A DNA stretch of 64,000 nt, from contig CM060337.1 in NCBI GenBank assembly GCA_030674155.1, positions 45,745,766 to 45,809,765 of the forward strand, written 5' to 3'. Below the pieces are notes generated by a model. That model was given only the letters and a program-made list of their open reading frames with translations, was not told the DNA's origin and did not search any database. Of the stretch, positions 1 to 13,078 are shown piece by piece; the first letter of the stretch is position 1; each line of letters opens with the position of its first letter. The stretch is from Stramonita haemastoma. Taxonomy: Eukaryota; Mollusca; Gastropoda; Neogastropoda; Muricidae. The position numbers and the translations under genes were made by a program.

Positions 1-1130
1 TATGTGTGTGCTCTGCTGCTGTCGAGCGTAAGCCGTGTTCGGTACGATATAACTTCAGAGCGAGTTTTCATGTAACTTCAGAACAAGTCACTTTGCCGTT
101 TTAAACGATCAACTGATTTTTCGAAGATGCGAGAAATTTTACTGTTCCATGATTTTCCAAGAAATCAGCGCTTCTATAAATGAAGAGCCGTGGTTTGCTA
201 TGTTCCGACCGCATTCCATTTTCCAATTTTCGACACCACTTGCGAATGAAAGTTCAACTTTCACTAGCGAGTAGCCTGATGCGAGAGACGTAGCGCAGGT
301 TTCAAACCTTACTCGGCAAACGAACAGCCAATTTTGCTGCTTATGCATCTATATCCACAACTGTACCTCTTTTAGCCCCATCCTGGCCTGTTAGCGTCAT
401 TTTGCATTCACTCCGCGTCTTTCTTTGCTTATAAGTGTATCAGTTTGGTCTGTTTCTCTCCGCGAAAGTTTACACTTTCCGCCATTTTGTTTTGAAGATA
501 CTGTTGTGCGCATGCGTCGTCAGGGAGATAAGTAACTGAACAATAGTCGATAGGGCTTAGCAGACGACGTAACGCGAGATAAAGGGCATCGCTGAACGAT
601 AGAAGACGACGTTTTCGATTTCCGGATTTTTCGTTGACAAAAATCGGATTTTGATTAATAAAATCGTATTTCCGTATTTTCCAACTTTTTCCGGAACAAA
701 TACGGAAAAATACGGAAGGTGCACAGGTCTGTGTTCAGGTGCCTCTCTCTTTTGGCTCCAGACTGTCAAAGGCAGCTTTGACTTTTTTCCCACACATTTT
801 TGTTGTCTTTTTTTAATTTTCAGTATTTTGTTTTTCAAATTCTTGTCAACTCTTAGAAAGCATCTTGTCACGGTTAATACACCACAGATTTCAACTTAAA
901 CTGCATTATTTGATAAAACGCTTAAACCGAAACCCATGAACAGCATAACCCTCAAAACACAGAAACAGCGATAAAACCACGGTATGGGCTGGCGCTGGTG
1001 TCCCAATCACGGAAACACAACACAGATAAATGCTGCTGTAATGAAGGGATATAATGACAATGACAACAAAAACAGCAATGAAAAGCGCTCCGTTGGCAGG
1101 CAGAGAGGGGGCGAGCGATGGACGGCCTGT
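1..1130 (-). other. 3' flank / probable 3' UTR of SETDB1
   Basis: No coding exon is visible on either strand. The stretch directly follows the SETDB1 stop codon in the direction of transcription, so part is probably 3' UTR. A variant poly(A) signal (ATTAAA on the minus strand) lies at 812-817. Positions 1-600 show no repeat shared with the rest of the window. Confidence 0.4.
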
Positions 1131-1247
1131 CTACAGCAGTCGCCCTCGGCACATGGGGAGCCACAGTAGCAGTACAGGACCTTGTCGGGCACACTGCCCA
1201 CCTCGTAGTTGTAGTCCCACGTCAGTTCTGTGCCAGCACGAATATAC
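1131..1247 (-). CDS. SETDB1: SETDB1 exon 29: end of SET and post-SET
   Basis: Begins after a TTGCAG acceptor and reads [17 protein letters not shown], the last core SET motif with the active-site tyrosine region. It then reads CYCGSP. As written the frame runs past the normal end. One extra base in the GGGG run at 1155-1158 (plus strand) would restore MCRGRLL and a TAG stop at 1131-1133, matching the usual SETDB1 C-terminus. Confidence 0.95.
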   Translation of the reverse strand, partial: VYSCWHRTDVGLQLRGGQCARQGPVLLLWLPMCRGRLL

Positions 1248-1276
1248 CTGCAACACAACCACGCCAGCAGTGAATT

Positions 1277-1313
<37 letters not shown>

Positions 1314-2023
1314 CTGTGAATGGTAACTTGTTCATATCTGACAGTCTTCAGAACTGTGTTTTTAAAAAAAAAATCTTGTAAAATTTTTAAAAATTTTATC
1401 CTTTTTTTGTTGTTGGTTTCTTTCAGAACTGTGTTGCGGCAGCTTTGTGTTGTACGTATTCATGAATGTGACTTGGGTAGTTACGAATAAAATCTTAAGA
1501 AAAGATGCTAGGATATCATCAAAACATCTAAAAAGGCAACTTTCAACCCAAACAAAAGGATAAGTTCTGTCTATGAAGTCCAGTCTTCGGATATGATATC
1601 AAATCTAACAAAAAAACAACAAAAAAACCAAAAAGCAAAACAAAAAAAAAACCCAAGGAAGGTAACTTTTGTTTCAAGCTATAAGTGGAAAATGCGAGAT
1701 GAAACAATTCTTTAATCCTTGTGATTTCTAACAATTTTTCTTTTCTTTATGTGTGTGACTTTATCAATCTTCAAAAACAGAACTGCACTCTCTTTTATAA
1801 AAACTCATTATGACATCTTGTTGAACGCAATAATTTTGTGATCCACACACGTTTGCTAGGAAACGCTGACAGAACACAACAGAGTTTAAAGAAGTAATCC
1901 CCTTATGCATGAACAACTCTTTTTAAAAATGCACCAACCTTAACCACATTCCCCCCCCCCTCTCTCTCTCTCACACACACACAGACACACACATACAACA
2001 CACATACAACACACACACACACA

Positions 2024-2054
<31 letters not shown>

Positions 2055-2124
2055 CCACACACACACACACACACACAACACACACACACACGCATACCAC
2101 ACACACACACACATACTATCAAAC

Positions 2125-2156
<32 letters not shown>

Positions 2157-2189
2157 TACAACACACACACACACATCACACACACACAC

Positions 2190-2224
<35 letters not shown>

Positions 2225-2340
2225 TTCAAGATTTAATTCCTTTCACCCCTTTTGGGGCATGGAGGATAACAAACAAGTTCACCAGGAGAAAAGAAACCTT
2301 ACAGCAATACATCCAAAAGCATCATCAATATCAACAGGAA

Positions 2341-2398
<58 letters not shown>

Positions 2399-4903
2399 GA
2401 ACAGCAAAACGCGACTTACTGTCCAGCAAAGAAGGCAACCCAGGGAAAGCGGAGGTCGTGAGTGTCCACAAAAATGTTCTGGACAAACACGTTGGGACTG
2501 CAGCTGTGCTGTTCACAACAACAACAACAACAAAGAGTGTCAGTCATAACAAGAATACAACAGAATCTTAGCAAAACTGTGACACACCACAATGAAATCA
2601 GTCAGTGGCTTTGCACCTCACCCACTTTCCTGCTAGGAGCCATTTCATGCAGGTGAGGGTCAGGTTGTTTGCTTTGAGATTTTGAACGGTTATATTGCAA
2701 ATTTACAACATATGTGACGCTCCACCACATAATGAGACGGAGTGCACCTGAGGTCAATTTTAAGTTATTGACATGTTATTAATGTGCAATAAAGTGGCTA
2801 TCAAATACAAAAAACAGATTGAAAATCGGACAATTCTGTGCAACATTATTACAAATTGAAATGATAGACTGCAGGATGGGACAAAATGAGAAACGGGCAA
2901 GTTTATTTTAGTAACAGGTTGTCAGAATGAGTGCTTTGGTATTTTCAAAACACATTTAAAAGCAAAAAGAATGAAAATTATGCATTGATATTTCATTTTA
3001 AGGTAAATAAACAGATCTAGTTTAATAATCAATCAAAATCTCAAAATTGACAACCTGACCCCCACCTACCTTTAAGGGCTCCTAGCGCAAAATTGGGTAA
3101 TGTGCTAAGTGACTCATTTCGTGGTGGAGTGTCACATATTAACAACTTAAACTTGACCTCAGGTGCAATGTGACTCATTATGTGGTGGGGTGTCACAATT
3201 GTATTATTTTATCAATATCAACGATGCCAAAAATGTCCTATTTCCAATCCAACCACAGCCATACTGCTTATAGCCCTGCCGGCCACAGAGGCTATACATT
3301 TTTCTTTCTTTCTTTCTTTCTTTCATTTTGAGGACAATTGTATGCATATTCATGTGGGTTTTTTTACATCTAGTCCCCGTGTGTATGCAGTTATGTAAGT
3401 TTTGTCATCTGTTCCCATCGGCACACCATATCATGGCTGTCCTGTGTGCTTCCTCTTTCATTTAAGAACAGACTAAGTAAAGGTTAAACAAACAAAAAAA
3501 AAGTTCTTATCTGCTGGTTATTCAGTTGCCAGTAACAGTAAATTAAAAAAAAAAAAAATCCCAAACAATGTTATGTCATAAAATGTTCTACATTTTAACT
3601 CTTTTCAGACAGATAGCTCAAGTACTAAACACAACACAAATAGGAAATAAAATTATTTTCGTGTACGCATGCATGATCAACAGGATGAATAGCTTAGTAG
3701 AATAATCAATTGTTCGAAAAGGAACTTCATACTTTGGAAGGCTCCACGAACAATTCATAAATCACACAGGAGAGCATACATTTCTACCACAGATGTTAAA
3801 TTCTCGTCAATCTGGTGATAACTGATTCATCAAGGTTCAGGAATAATCTGCAGTTTTGCAGTTTTAAGGCTGATGAGCACAGACCAACTGAAACCAGAAC
3901 ACTTTTGACCATTAAGCAAAAATGTTCATTTCTTTACAGTCTGAACTTTCCTGTTTAAGGGTGACAATTTTTTGGCAAGACTTTTCTTGACTAAAGCTAA
4001 GAATTCTCTTAACTAAAAGACAATAGTTCTGTTGACTAAAAGACAAGAGTTCAATGGACTAAAAGGCAAGAATTCTGTAGACTAAAAGACAAGAATTCTG
4101 TAGACTAAAAGACAAGAATTCTGTAGACTAAAAGACAAGAATTCTGTAGACTAAAAGACAAGAATTGTAGACTAAAAGACAAGAATTCTGTAGACTAAAA
4201 GACAAGAATTCTGTAGACTAAAAGACAAGAATTCTGTAGACTAAAAGACAAGAATTCTGTAGACTAAAAGACAAGAATTCTGTAGACTAAAAGACAAGAA
4301 TTCTGTAGACTAAAAGACAAGAATTCTGTAGACTAAAAGACAAGAATTCTGTAGACTAAAAGACAAGAATTCTATAGACTAAAAGACAAGAATTCTGTAG
4401 ACTAAAAGACAAGAATTCTGTAGACTAAAAGACAAGAATTCTGTGTCTCTTAACCAAAAGGTAAGAGAGTCTCTTAACTAAAAGACAAGAATTCTGTAGA
4501 CTAAAAGACAAGAAGTCTCTGAAACTAAAGGCAAAGACTATAGAACTACAAGACAATACTTATACCTGTAGCATCCATGCAGGCACACACAGAAACGACA
4601 GACAGAGAAAGCATGACATCAAGAACAGAGAGAGTGAAGGACTGACGTTGAGGTAGCGGCCAATGTTGCCCATGGACTTGGCGTCCATGATGTAACAGGA
4701 GGAGGTGTCCCTGAACAGCGATCGTGTCCCTTGCTTCGTCTTCTGCTCTCCCTCTTCTCTCTCTGTTCATCACAACACACGCAGGCACACGCGCACATAC
4801 ATGCACGCACGCAAACACACACACACACATGAGAATACACGTTTTACTGTTGTTCCTATGGGCTATATGGACTGCAAAAACTGAATAAAAGTTATCGTAA
4901 TTG

Positions 4904-4957
<54 letters not shown>

Positions 4958-5436
4958 GCCGGAGTTCAAATACACCTCATGCACTGAAATCATCTTCTTC
5001 AATTGTTGTTATTATTTTTGTTGTTAAACAGTACTTGCTGATCTGTACCCTATAAGATCAGGGAAATCTTAACATTCCAAAAGTGGAAATTTACAAACTA
5101 CACCTAACGGCCCAACTTTTACCCCCATCCATTTCAGATGTCTGAAATGTAGACAAAGACCTTTTTCCAGTATTTTAACTTCAGACTAAAACTTAAGACA
5201 CTGTCATACTTGTCAATCATTAAATAGTCAAAAATACCCGACAAAAAATGGTAGAAAACAAATATATGTACATACAAACACAAAACACCATCAGATTTTT
5301 ACACAAGAAAATCTTGAGAGAAAACAGTACAAACAATCCAAACTTCTGTACTTGCTCTGAATTCTGCAGGACTTACTTTTCTTTCACTGTGCATAGATTG
5401 GAAGAAAAAAATGATCAACTTTATAATGGATTTCAG

Positions 5437-5474
<38 letters not shown>

Positions 5475-8400
5475 CCCCAGCTTAACACTCTGGGGGGTCA
5501 CCTAGAATGTGCACTCTGACTCACTAATCCCACCTGGGAATCACTGTGAGATTGAAATTGCACACTGAATGAGAAGTTTGCATGTATTCATGACTGTTTT
5601 CAAGTACCTTGCCATATAGGCAGCCATATTCCGACTTCAGAGGAATGGATTTCAGTCAAAGCAATGTAACATGTACAAACATCATGTACAGACAAGATGT
5701 ACAGACAACATGTCCAAACAATATGTACAATGAACATGTATATACAAGATTACAGACAAGATGTACAGACAAGATTACAGACAACAAGATGTACAGACAA
5801 CATGTCCAAACAACAAGTACAAACAACAAGTACAAAGAACATGTACAAACCATCACCTGGGTTGACATTGGCCATTTTGGGATTGGGAAGGTTCTTGAAA
5901 CGCGATCCTCCTGTGCTTTTGCGAGCTGAAAAAAAAAGAAAGGAAAATTATTTTTCTGTGTTCATTAGATCCACAACAATAGTCACAGCTATTCAAAAAC
6001 AAATGTTTCTTCCTCATCTTTTATCTTTCAAATAGATGTAATAAATAAACTGGAAGGGAACATACAATTTGTTTCTTTTCTGATTCTGTGTCATCATCAT
6101 TATCTGTCTCTCAAATTTTAACTCAGTCATGTCCCACGCATGGATTTATGTTGATCTTCCTTGTATATATATGCTGATAAAGCAACAATAATAATAATAA
6201 TAGAAAAAAAACAACAACAAACACCATACCTCTTCCCACCAGGTTTTGTCTACCTTTTCCCTACAGGCCGCCCGCTATAGGGCAACCAGCCATCTCCTAA
6301 CCCTTCCCTATGTATCACCCACTACTGAGTTACAGGAGCATACAATGCTGCACAGACAATGCGTTTGTACAGGGAAAAGGGGGTTCTCTCTCTTAACATA
6401 AGGAGTGTTAAGCTGCTTTGCAAAAAAACGAACACTGTTTGCTCTACCTTTTTTCAGATGCAAACAAGCTACAAAATATGTTAACTTCACTTGTATCTGA
6501 CACATTGAGATTCAGCAGTACTGTGTAATAATGACTCATACATGTGAAACAGTTTTATCTTGGGAGGAAAACAGACATTGATAAACACAATGATCACTAC
6601 TTTTTTAAAGGCCATCATTGCTATTATTTACTCATGCAGTTTTTGTTTAGTATCACTCTTTCCCAGCCAGATTAATTGTTAACAGTATCATGAAGAAACA
6701 AAGTCTGAAGCAGTTTCATCCTAGGTAATAAAAAAAAAAAAAATGATGGTTATTACGAGCTACTGTCACTTACTACATACAATCTTTTAACAGCAAGTTT
6801 TCTTTTTCTTATATATCTATATCTGTATGTAGTATATATCTTTATCTATATATAGTATATATCTCTACCTCCCTCCCTCCCAAACCCCCCCCCCCCCTCT
6901 CTCTCTCTTTATATATATACAGTATTAGCATGCCTCGTTTATTCCAATGTGCATACATAGTTCTGACTGTCTCTGTTTAATCATCTTTGTTGTTCCATAG
7001 GCTAGCCAGTGACATCAAAATTGTAGATTAAAAAAAAAAGCAACAATAAAAAAAAAAGAAAAAAAAAGAACAAACTTTCCAGTAACATTAAAACTGGAAA
7101 CCAAGCACCCTGCCCCCCCCCTCCCCCTAACCCCCCCCCCAAAAAAAACACCCCACAACAAAATCCTAAAAAAAACCCCACCCCCAAACCCTTGTGCCCT
7201 ACCTTTCTTGGTGGACTCCTTCTTCACGGCAAACCCCTCTGGCTTCATCTCCACCTTCAGGAAGTCCGGCTTGTCCAGGTCCGGCAGTTCGTCCGTGTCC
7301 ATCGGCTCCACGGCCGGCTTCCTGTCCTCCTCCTCCTCCCCCCTCCTCTCCACACCACCGCTCTCCCCCCCCTCCCCCCCCCTCCTGCTGGACTGTCTCC
7401 CTTCTTCTCCTCCGTTGTCCTGCACAGTCACCAGGTAAGAGCAATCAGGTCAGGTATGTTTCTAGATAGAGGCTGGAGTAACAGTGAAGGTAAGGTAAGG
7501 TAGCCGCTGTAGTCTAGTGGTTAGGGTGTTGGACTCGTAATCTAAAGGTTGCGGGTTCGATCCCAGCTTTCGGCTATGGCGTTGTGCCCTTGGAAAAGGC
7601 ACTTTACGGCTATTTTCTCACCCCATCCAGGTGTAAAAGGGGTACCAACCTTGTGTTGGGGGTTAACCCTGCGATAGACTGGCGTCCTATCCAGGGGGGA
7701 GTCTATGACTCTCAGTCGCTTAACGCCACAGAAACCGGGATAAGCACCGGCCTGATGAGCCTTAGGCTCGGGACAGACTTTAACTTTAAGGTAAGGTACA
7801 GGTGTCCCATAACCTATGTGATAGTTTATTTATTTATTTTATTCTTTTATATCGAGGATAATGGGATAAGCGCTCCATGTGCTTTTTTTCCCATCCAGTC
7901 CCTGTGTGTATTGCAGTTTTGTAAATATTGTCATGTGTTTCCCACAGGCACACCATGGCCTACTCTTACGAAAAGCGGAACAGGATTTAACATGTACGCA
8001 AGATGTTCTGCGAACTCTCAGGTCAGATATGCTTGTGGAGGCTGGATTAACAGTAAGGGTAAGGTAAGGTAAAGGTGTACCATAACCTAGGTGGTCGTAG
8101 GGGAGCGAGGCATCAGAGACCTCAGCTTCTCTAGGGGCCAGCATATTGAGGGTGGCGCCCATCTCCTCTCCCTTGCTGCTTTACCTTCCCTGACCCTAAA
8201 CGCATGCAGAACATCTTGCACACACGTTAAATTCTGTTCTGCTTTTCATAAGAGTAGGCCATTATGTGCCATGGGAATTGATGACAAAATTTACAAAACT
8301 GCATACACACGGGGACTGGATGTTAAAAAGCACATGAGTGCTTATTTCATTATCATCAAAATAAAAGAAAAGAAGAAAAAGAAAAAAAAACTAAGATCAT

Positions 8401-9879
8401 CCTTTCAAACTGAAATCAACCAGAAATGAACATTAAGAAAGAACACTGCCCCAATTCATCGCAAAGACTTGAACAGGGAACCCCGTACCACTCTTTGCTG
8501 TCAACGGAGTGTCGTTTCAGCACCAGTTTATTCAGCGGCTCCGGCTTCACCTTGTCCATCTGCTCTGGGTCTGGTGAGTTGACCTTCGACCTCGTCCTGT
8601 AAACAGTATACCGGTTGTGTTACGGATGATTCCACTCATTCACCTTTGACCTCCTACTGTAAAACTGTCGACAGACAATTCCATTTTTTTAAAAAACCCA
8701 TTCAACCTCTTTCTGTTAACAGTAGTTACAGACAACTCCATTTTTTACATATAAAAAAGGTAAAGGTGTCCCATAACCTATGTGGTCATTGAGGAGCAAG
8801 GCATCAGAGACCTCAGCTTCTCTAGGGGCCAGCATGTTGAGAGCAGTGGTGCCCATCTCCTCTCCCTCATTGCTTTACCTTCCCTGACCCTAAAAAGGAC
8901 AAGTACCCATTTACAGCTGGGAGAACTAGGGGACTGTACTGAGCCAAGGTGGGCAAACGACCCACCTACTTGGTAACCACGCTCAATGCTGCTTAACCAT
9001 AGCTTGGGGAAAGTGAGTGCTCTGACCACTGAGCCATCTCGTCCCCTACACACCATACACCAATCTTGCTGGCAACGACTCTATCCTGTCTGATACTTAT
9101 ACCCCCCTCTGCAGCATTGTCGTAGCTCAAAATGCAGGCACACAGTTCTAACTGTACAATTCGTGATATCAACTTTTGGGAAATGCAAACAGAACACAAC
9201 TCAAATACCTCCTCCTCCCCCCCCCACCTCCCCCCCCCCAAAAAATCCCACCAAATCAAGCAGTGTCCACCACCTTTCCCTTCAACTCAATACACCCTCT
9301 GCCCACAACATCAGTTTCTTGGTTCTTTAAGTTTCGAATCTCGAATCTAAGATTTAGGTTCGAATCTCGTTCAAGAGGATTTTTCCCCTGGAGTTAACAT
9401 CAGTGCCGACTCCACTCTCCCCAAAAGTCCTTCGGATGAACTATAAACCGAGGTCCTGTGTGCGGACGCACGCAGAACATCTTGTGCACGCATTAAAACC
9501 TGTTCTGCTTTTCGAAGAGTACCATTGTGTGCCGATGGGAAGGGATGACAAAATTTACAAAACTGCATACACATCGGGGACTGGATGTAAAAAGCACACA
9601 GTGTTTACTCCATTATCCTCGTAATAAAAGAATAAATAAATAGATAATAAATAAATAAGGTAAAACAAGGGGCAGAGATAAAAAAAATTCTGGGTAGGAA
9701 GGTTGGATAAAATAAAATACATGCAAATGCTACAGTAAACATGTGCTCACATTTTTAAACACACACACACACACAACCATGCAAACAACACACATATATA
9801 CGCAAGATATAAACATACATAAAAATACACACATAAAAAAAACCTTATGCACGCATGCGCGCACACACGCATGCACGCA

Positions 9880-9918
<39 letters not shown>

Positions 9919-10062
9919 ACACACAAGACACACACACACACAGACACACACACACAGACACACACACACACGACACACACACACAGACACACACACAGAC
10001 ACACACACACATACACACACACACACACACAGTCACACACACACACACACACACACACACAG

Positions 10063-10129
<67 letters not shown>

Positions 10130-12785
10130 AAGCTCACCTTGTGGCATGTACCTTCCCTCTCAACCCCATGACTATCCACTCTCAAAAATCACTGAAAAAT
10201 GCACACAACACACAACAACAACAAACACACTCACGCACATGCACGCATGCACACACATGCACACACCACGCACCAGCACACACACACACACACACACATA
10301 TCACCACCGGCAGACCCCCAACCCACACCAAACACACAAAAAACACACACACACACACACACACTTTGTCGTCTAATTTTGTTCCCCAAGCTATTACCAT
10401 TTAAATTCATCCAAATTTCTCAGTCTGTAAAATACAGGCTCAGCCAACAACAATACGTAAACTGAAATCAAACCACCATAATTTTTATCTTCTTTTGCAT
10501 GGTGGTGCTGCACTTGTTTTAAGTATACTGCTAACAGCCACACTTTGGGGACAGGATAGCCTGGTGGTCAGACTGATGTGCTCGTGATCTTCTGATCCAG
10601 GTTCGAATCTTGTTCTACAGAATTTTTCCTTTGCAGTTAACATCAAAGCCGAACTCCACTCTCCCCCCCTAAAAAAATCCTTCGGATGAGACATAAACCG
10701 AAGTCCTGTGTGCGAACACATGCAGAACATCTTGCGTACACATTAAAACTTGTTCCACTTTTCAGAACAGTAGGCCATTGTGCCGGTGGGAACGGATGCC
10801 AAAATTTACAGAAACTGCATACACATGGGGACTGGATGTAAAAAAAAACACACAAATGCTTATTCCATTATCCTCCAAACAAAGAAAAAAATTATTAAAA
10901 AAAAATTCTGCTGCAATGGTATAAAGAACAATTCAAATGGCAGGTACCCATTTACAGCTGGGTGAACTGGAGACTATGCTGAAGCCAAGGCACGCAAACA
11001 ATCATCCATCCACCATCCACTTGGTAACACGCTGAGCTGCTTAACTTGTTTGGGGAAACGAGTGCTCTGACCACAAGCTGTTCGGTTCCATATTTATCTA
11101 AATACCTGGCACACCACCACCCCTCCCCCTCTAAAACCCCCCCCCCCCTAACCCCCCCCCCCCCCCTAAACCCCCCCCCCCCCCCCCCCCTGAAACCCCC
11201 CCCCCTACAGACACTACAGTGATTCCTCTGAAATCGGAGTATGGCTGCCTATATGGCAAGATACTTAAAAAACAGTCATACACGCAAACTTCTCATTCAG
11301 TGTGCAGTTTTCAATCTCACATGATTTCCAAGTGGGATGAGTGAGCGAGTCAGAGTACTGCGCATTCTGGGTGACATACCCCTAGAATGTTAAGCTGGGG
11401 AACACACAACATCATCAACAGCAATAACCTTCCACTTCCTCACCTGTCACTGGAGTTGGCCAGGTCGTGGTCAGGGTTATCGCTGGGGTAGTCCTCGTCC
11501 TCCTCCTCCTCCTCTGGCGTTGTCATTGACGATATCATCGGTTCCTCCACGTCGCTCTCGTAGCCTTCCTTCTGTCGCTCCACAACCTCAATGAAGTCCA
11601 GCTCTGCTAGGTACTCGTCACCATACTGCTTCCCGTCCTGATGATATACAACAACAATAATGACAATAATAACAATAATAACAATAATCACCAGCTCTGC
11701 CAGGTACTCGTCACCATACTGCTTCCCGTCCTGATGATACACAACAATAATGATAACAATGATAACAACAACAACAATAATGACAATAATAACAATAATC
11801 ACCAGCTCTGCCAGGTACTCGTCACCGTACTGCTTCCCGTCCTGATTCACAACAATAATGATAACAATGATAACAACAACAATAACAAGAATAATCACAT
11901 GTCTGTATTCATCCCCGTACTGCTTCCCATCCTGATCAAATACAACAACAACAACGATAATAACAACAATATTCACTACATGTTGGTACTCATCCCCATA
12001 CTGCTTCCCGTCCTGATACACAACAACAACATAACTATAACAATATAACAATAACCACCAGCTCTGCCAGATACTCGTCACCATACTGCTTCCCGTCCTG
12101 ATCAAATACAACAATAATAACAATAATACAACAATATTCACTATATGTTGGTACTCGTCCCTGAACTGCTTCCATCCTGATACACAGCAATAACAACAAA
12201 AATAATACAATAATATTCACTATATGTTGGTACTCGTCATCATACTGCTTCCCATCGATATACAACAACAATGACAACAACAATATTCACTATATGTCAG
12301 TATTCATCGCCATACTGCTTGCAGTCCTGATATACAACAACAACAATATTAACAATATTGCCATCCTGAACAACAACAACAATAATCACCACATGTCAGT
12401 ATTCATCCCCGTACTGCTTGCCAACCGGAACAACAACAACAATAATAATGATATATATAGCGCTGAATCTTGTAAAACCCTACCATATTTTTCATATAGA
12501 TCATAATCATAACAATGATGATAATAGCGGGGATGATGATAATGTCAATGATGATAATGACAAAAATGATGATGGTGATAATGACGATGATAGTGACAAT
12601 GTACTTACATCATTGGCCCCCATGTCAGTCAGAAGCTGGCCGGCGTAGATACAGATGAAGCCGCCTTTGGGGATGTCGTTCAGACACCGCAGACCCCAGC
12701 CACTGTATATATACACACACACATATATACATGTATTTTATAATAAAAGAGAGAGAGGGAGAGAAGAGAGGGAGGGAGGAGGGAG

Positions 12786-12845
<60 letters not shown>

Positions 12846-12941
12846 AAGAACGAGACAGACAGACAGACAGAGACAGAGACACAGAGAGAGACAGACAACA
12901 GACAGACAGACAGACAGACGACAGACAGACAGACAGAGACA

Positions 12942-13004
<63 letters not shown>

Positions 13005-13036
13005 CACTATGAATATGTGTGTATGAGGGAACAAAT

Positions 13037-13078
<42 letters not shown>

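Noticed and set aside
1903..2222. Long Cys/Val and His/Thr reading frames over CA repeats (also 9730-10376, 13017-13400, 19333-19680, 21116-21421, 41332-41606, 62790-63220)
   Set aside because: Pure dinucleotide repeats lack stops in several frames; there are no splice signals or conserved motifs.
3994..4555. CRISPR-like direct repeats
   Set aside because: Units are contiguous with no unique spacers, in a eukaryotic intron.
7503..7575. A threonine tRNA gene
   Set aside because: The tRNA-like unit continues without a terminator into a SINE body repeated at 17706-18004.
11440..12210. A 256-residue minus-strand frame with repeated DGKQYGDEY blocks as a separate gene
   Set aside because: It is exon 23 plus the exon-edge array; spliced SETDB1 phase is fully explained by the real exon. 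Kept as a finding, not as a gene.
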